From Lantana camara (lineage: Eukaryota; Streptophyta; Magnoliopsida; Lamiales; Verbenaceae): a stretch of DNA of 64,000 bases. The notes under the pieces are model-generated. The model did not search any database. It saw only the letters and a program-made list of their open reading frames with translations, and was not told where the DNA came from. The stretch is taken from positions 61,795,501 through 61,859,500 of the forward strand of contig CM074863.1 in the NCBI GenBank assembly GCA_037501455.1, given 5' to 3'. Shown piece by piece: positions 59,701-64,000 of the stretch (within the stretch, counting starts at the first letter, position 1; each line of letters begins with the position of its first letter). Made by a program: the position numbers and the translations under genes.

Positions 59701-60007
59701 AGGTTGTTGTGATCATAAAATTTGGCCGTGGTTTGATATCATCTTTATAACCTGGAAACCATAACTCATTTCAAAAATGGATGCATGCGATTAGTGCATG
59801 CTCATGGCACATATTCAATACGAAAGACAAGAATCCATATAAAATGCAACAAGTAATTCAACAAAATTCTTAAGGAAACCAAATTCCATATTCAAGATCT
59901 ATGCAATGCACACAATATCACATAGTCCTATGTCGTTCGACTTAGACTGACTTCGACACGACTCAAGAACACCGGTTTTGCAACCGGGCTCTGATACCAC
60001 TTAAGGA
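56775..60007 (-). mobile_element. B internal region, unit 2 (non-coding)
   Basis: Same length as unit 1 (3,233 bp), with scattered substitutions. It has the polypurine tract at 56775-56788, hairpin array 56834-57022 and primer-binding site 59988-59999. No gene is recognised. Confidence 0.82.
56834..57022 (-). repeat. GAGAGACGGGG hairpin array, B unit 2
   Basis: The same seven hairpins as in unit 1. The stems are preserved; the first loop has one change (CCCCG to CCCCA). Confidence 0.85.
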
Positions 60008-61916
60008 TGTAGCACCCCGCACGTGAGGCACCACATCCCCCGCACTATGGCTCAACACGAGTAACGAAACAGTAAATCCGCCCCCGTATCAAACCATAGC
60101 GAACGGGAGACAACATAAAAAAAAACCTTCCTAAGCCAGGCGGAACTAGACCCTGCAATGATAATCAATCAACAAAATATAATGCATCAACATACTCAAT
60201 TCAAACATACAAATCATAAGTATAATTGGGCACTTCAGGCCTCTTTTAAAATTATAGCAAATCTCAGTAAACCCAATTTCATATAAATACATAGGTATCC
60301 AATGTCACGATATAACTGAAATGAATTATACATAATTCCAATATAGATGCGAATGCAGAGACTCTCCTAGCCTAACTCGACCCACTTACAGACTCCAAAC
60401 ACCTCCGCCTAGCTCGAAACTCCAAAATCAAACCTGCACACTAAAAAGTTGGGGAGGGAGAGGGTCAGTCTCTAGAAGACTGAGTGAGCAGGAGCGATAT
60501 ACATACATAAAAACATGCACATGCGAGTCATAAATTCCGAACAAGGTTTTGGTTGAGATTAGTTCCCAAAAAGGGCAAGAGGAAGGTTAATCAATGCTCG
60601 GATTTTATGACTAATCATATTAATTCATTACATTCATAAATCATACATAAATATAAGGCTCGGCGAGTGAGCGTGCACAATCTCCAACCAAACTCCGACC
60701 GTGTACGACAAATATCATTAATAAGTTAATTAGGTGTTCATGCGATATATCATAATACATGCAGACCATATATCGTAAATCATAATCGTTTGGGCAATCC
60801 GTGTCCCGGCCTTCCCGCACGGTGCATAATCATAACATATATATAAGAAAAGGCGTAAATCATAACCAACCTTCTTCCTCCGGGTGGTGGACGGGTTAGC
60901 AAGACCCGACCACCTCAGACATAGGCCAATGGGGTTTCATGACTCCCCCAAAGACACTCAGCTCCCATTCCCCGCTAAATCTCCTAGCGAGGGCCGGTAT
61001 CACCGTAGTTTGGTTGGGACTAGTATATGGGATCCCCGTCAGCCCTTGCTTCCTCGGTTAGCCACATATACTAAGTCCCGGGGCCCGTGAACATATCATA
61101 TTTGCATACTCTCACCAAAACATTTACTTGCATACTTAGGATACATATTATAAGAAAACATACCTTACCGTGCAACTTGGCATATGCTATACACGTACCT
61201 CTCCGTGTCATCCTAATCCGTAGCTAGCATGAAGACACACGGTTTGGAGCATAGCCTCGTTGCAAAATCATTTTTAAGCTTATATACGCTCATACATATA
61301 GTTCAGAAGAATTTACTCGATAACTTCATTTGAAAACCATATATATATTATCATTAGGTTTTTGGCCAAAGCTTTTCACATAAGGGTTGTAGGGTTTATT
61401 ACATAGCTAAAACGAAAACCACCCTCACCTGAACTGCGACGATACAAGGATACGAATACCAAGTGCTTGAACGAACAAGATCTCTCCACCCTGGAGATAA
61501 CTGTACAAAAGACAACATGACGTGTTTGTGAGACTCGAGACTCCAATGAACCATATATGACGCTCGGCAATGAAGTGAATATGACATGAATGCATAAATG
61601 ATCATATTATACCAATAAAATGTTCATGTGCACGATTAAGAAATTTAAAACATATAATCAAATCATTCATTCATATGTTTCATTCAATTTCATAAATTCA
61701 TAAATTCATAATATTCATAAATTCATAATGCATATCAATTAATCTAAAATCCAATTAATAAGCATAACACATATTATTCAAATTCACATTTAGGAATAAA
61801 ATAAATAAAACGTTCAATCAAAAGTCAGTAGAATAAATACGCGAAATAGAATTCAATTAATTTCAATAATTATATTAAATCAAATAATATTTAAAATATA
61901 TAATAAATATATATAA

Positions 61917-61971
<55 letters not shown>

Positions 61972-63807
61972 TATATATCATAATATACAATATATATAAT
62001 ATATACATATATACACGTACACACACACATGCACATGCATGCATAACTACATAAATATTATATATATATATATATACCCCATGCATGCAATATATAGAAA
62101 CTACAGCATACAATATATATATACTATATATTACCTACATACACATGCAAATACAAACACAAATATATGCACACACCACACCACTCCCATGCAGGCACAC
62201 AACACACACACTGCACAAACACAACCCTGCATAACATTTACAACAGCAGCAACAGACCCAGAAACGCAGCAAGGATTCAAGCAAAACAGGATGACACCCC
62301 CGTGTCACCCTCCAAACCTAGACCGAGACACCCCCGTGTCTCGGTACAGAAATCCCAGCCCACACTGCACCCCCGTTCCTCGTTGGAACGGGCAGAAATG
62401 GCACCCCCGTGCCTCGCCTGCGCAACCTTCCCTGTAACAGACAGCAACACGCAGAAACAGAGCAGTACTTCATGCGAGAAATGCAAGCAGCAAAGGCAGC
62501 TAAACAAGGTATAAAGATGCAGCAAAACTCAGTCACAACACACACCACAAATCAACAAACATGACAGCAAAACATGAAGGAAACGCAGCAATTTGACAGC
62601 AAGAATTACAGCGTGAAAACAGGGCCAAGCCGCGGGAAAAACAGGGTATGCCTTCACTCAAATAATCCGACTCAATTCCAGTCCACAAAGCCATCAAATT
62701 TACAGCAAAACAACATGAAACCAACACCTAATTCAGTTCCAAAAGTGATCAATCAAGACAACAACCGTACGTGGCCTTCAAGTGGAAATTTCTCAAAAGA
62801 TCAGAAATGATATCTCATAAATATCTCAACAACCACGAAATCAAAGATCATAAATGATATGAGGAAGTCAAAACAATCAATCTCAAGCTTGGAATCAATC
62901 AAAACCATTGAGAATCGAAGAAGATCAACATTTTGCCCAAAATCACTCCATTTTCGGAAAACCGCCCAGAAATGAAGAAACCATGCTCAAATTCATGAAT
63001 GAAAGGATGGAAATGATCAGAATTAAACATATAATACAACCCTTAACTTACCTTGATGATTGGATGAAGTTTGGAGGAGATTTGAGCTTGAATCTCATGG
63101 CAAAGCTTGAGTTACGGGAGAGACTGGAGATCAGAAAGTGTTTGAGATATTTTCAGTAGGTGGGGAGGGTTATCTCGGTTTGGGGGGTTAAGGAATGAAT
63201 AGAGGGTTGAGTTAGGGTTCCATAGCATTCAACCATAGTTAATTTGGTCAAGGTTTGAGCAAGATATGGTCATTATAATGCAACAAGGTCATTTTGGTCG
63301 CCGCCTCGTTTTTCGGTTGAATTTCGGAGGTTCAAATGATTTAGGAAAAATATAAGGCTAGGTTTACTAAACTCGCATTTTCGTTACGAGTTCAGCGGAG
63401 TTGACGGAACTCGAATCCGAGTTCCCGAGCTCAAGATATTAAATTCGGAACCAAGGGTACGCTAAGTGCTCATTAGCCCCCAATTTGGGTCCTCAACTCA
63501 AATTAAATCCGTTAACATAACAAATGAATTCGAAAATGTAAACCGAGCATAAAATCATGTCCATAACACATATATTTACGACATATTACAAATTCGTGGC
63601 ATTTCAATATCATTTCATACAAGAACGAAGCACAAAATAAACGAACAAACTCATACATGCAATTCATGCATAAATACATAAACATTTCATGCATAAAATA
63701 TTAATTCCCATGCAAATGAAATAAAATTCATGCAGAAATCATTCCCATGCAAAAATTATAATTTCCCATGCATAAATATAATTTTCATGCAATAATTATA
63801 ATTCAAC

Positions 63808-63843
<36 letters not shown>

Positions 63844-64000
63844 TTAATTAAACCATGATTAATTAACATAACATATAATTAGCATACTCATTAAATTAAT
63901 AATAATATAATTAAACATATATATATATATATATGATACGAAATATATATTTAAAATTTATAATATTAAAATAATATAATATAATATAATATAATATAAT
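60008..64000 (-). repeat. B LTR copy 3 (runs off the window)
   Basis: Uninterrupted LTR for 3,993 bp; by comparison with copy 2 only about 100-150 bp is missing. It carries the 59-bp hairpin segment, the middle exon 61429-61500, the hairpin array 62289-62413 and the longest AT microsatellite allele (61920-61968). Whether a third internal region or flanking DNA follows cannot be seen. Confidence 0.88.
61920..61968. repeat. AT microsatellite in B LTR copy 3
   Basis: About 24 AT units. The matching tract is shorter in copy 1 (about 36815-36840) and much shorter in copy 2 (about 44155-44170). Confidence 0.9.

Larger units (their letters stand above)
20442..64000 (-). mobile_element. Element B tandem array: LTR-internal-LTR-internal-LTR
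   Basis: Three LTR copies (20442-39016, 42250-56774, 60008 to window end) alternate with two 3,233-bp internal regions (39017-42249, 56775-60007), all on the minus strand. Each internal region has a polypurine tract at its left and a tRNA-Met site at its right, so adjacent units share an LTR. Element A sits in the first LTR and C in the second. No gag or pol can be recognised, so B resembles a LARD (large retrotransposon derivative). Confidence 0.85.

Overview
The window is plant nuclear DNA made almost entirely of nested LTR retrotransposons. I see no host gene, rRNA, tRNA gene or CRISPR array. Evidence for a plant: primer-binding sites all complementary to initiator tRNA-Met (TGGTATCAGAGC), very long (3-4 kb) LTRs, a chromovirus-type Ty3/gypsy polyprotein, a Ty1/copia-type LTR end, and deep nesting. 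I cannot name the species.

Layout, with working names. 1-865: end of a copia-type LTR (minus). 866-1135: tail of a gypsy LTR. 1136-1268: unassigned. 1269-7628: solo LTR H (minus), split by solo LTR G (1610-5114, plus, duplication CCTCC). 7629-9241 plus 18165-18211: LTR remnant of element E, whose decayed gag/protease follows to 19850. D (9242-18159, plus, duplication AGCCA) is a complete gag-only element inside E's LTR. 19851-20441: start of LTR F, inserted in E's protease region. 20442-64000: element B (minus) in tandem form LTR-internal-LTR-internal-LTR, running off the window. A (21339-35856, plus, duplication CAGCT) is a complete autonomous-looking element inside the first B LTR. C (45102-55549, plus, duplication AAACC) is a gag-only element inside the second B LTR.

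Only A encodes a full Gag-Pol (protease, reverse transcriptase, RNase H, integrase, chromodomain-like tail), plus an extra upstream ORF of 226 residues that I do not recognise. D and C carry only gag (C with one stop codon), and B carries no recognisable gene. B and C share leader, polypurine-tract context and a hairpin-repeat array, so B looks like a gag-less relative of C. LTR pairs counted by eye differ by about 2 sites in D, about 7 in A and about 13 in C, so all three inserted recently, while E, H and G are old.

The most interesting material is non-coding. Several distinct LTR families share the same apparent RNA architecture: a short middle exon ending in AG|GTGAGG, a second intron whose 3' end carries a covarying hairpin before a pyrimidine tract and CAG, and a 10-bp long-range helix (GCTAGGCGGN with NCCGCCTAGC). 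B and C also carry arrays of 7-11 hairpins spaced about 30 bp, whose stems change in a compensatory way around conserved loops. The LTRs of D and B carry a second hairpin array with a four-base G/C-rich loop. A hairpin abutting the primer-binding site resembles the complement of the tRNA T-arm. These are structural predictions made by eye and untested.
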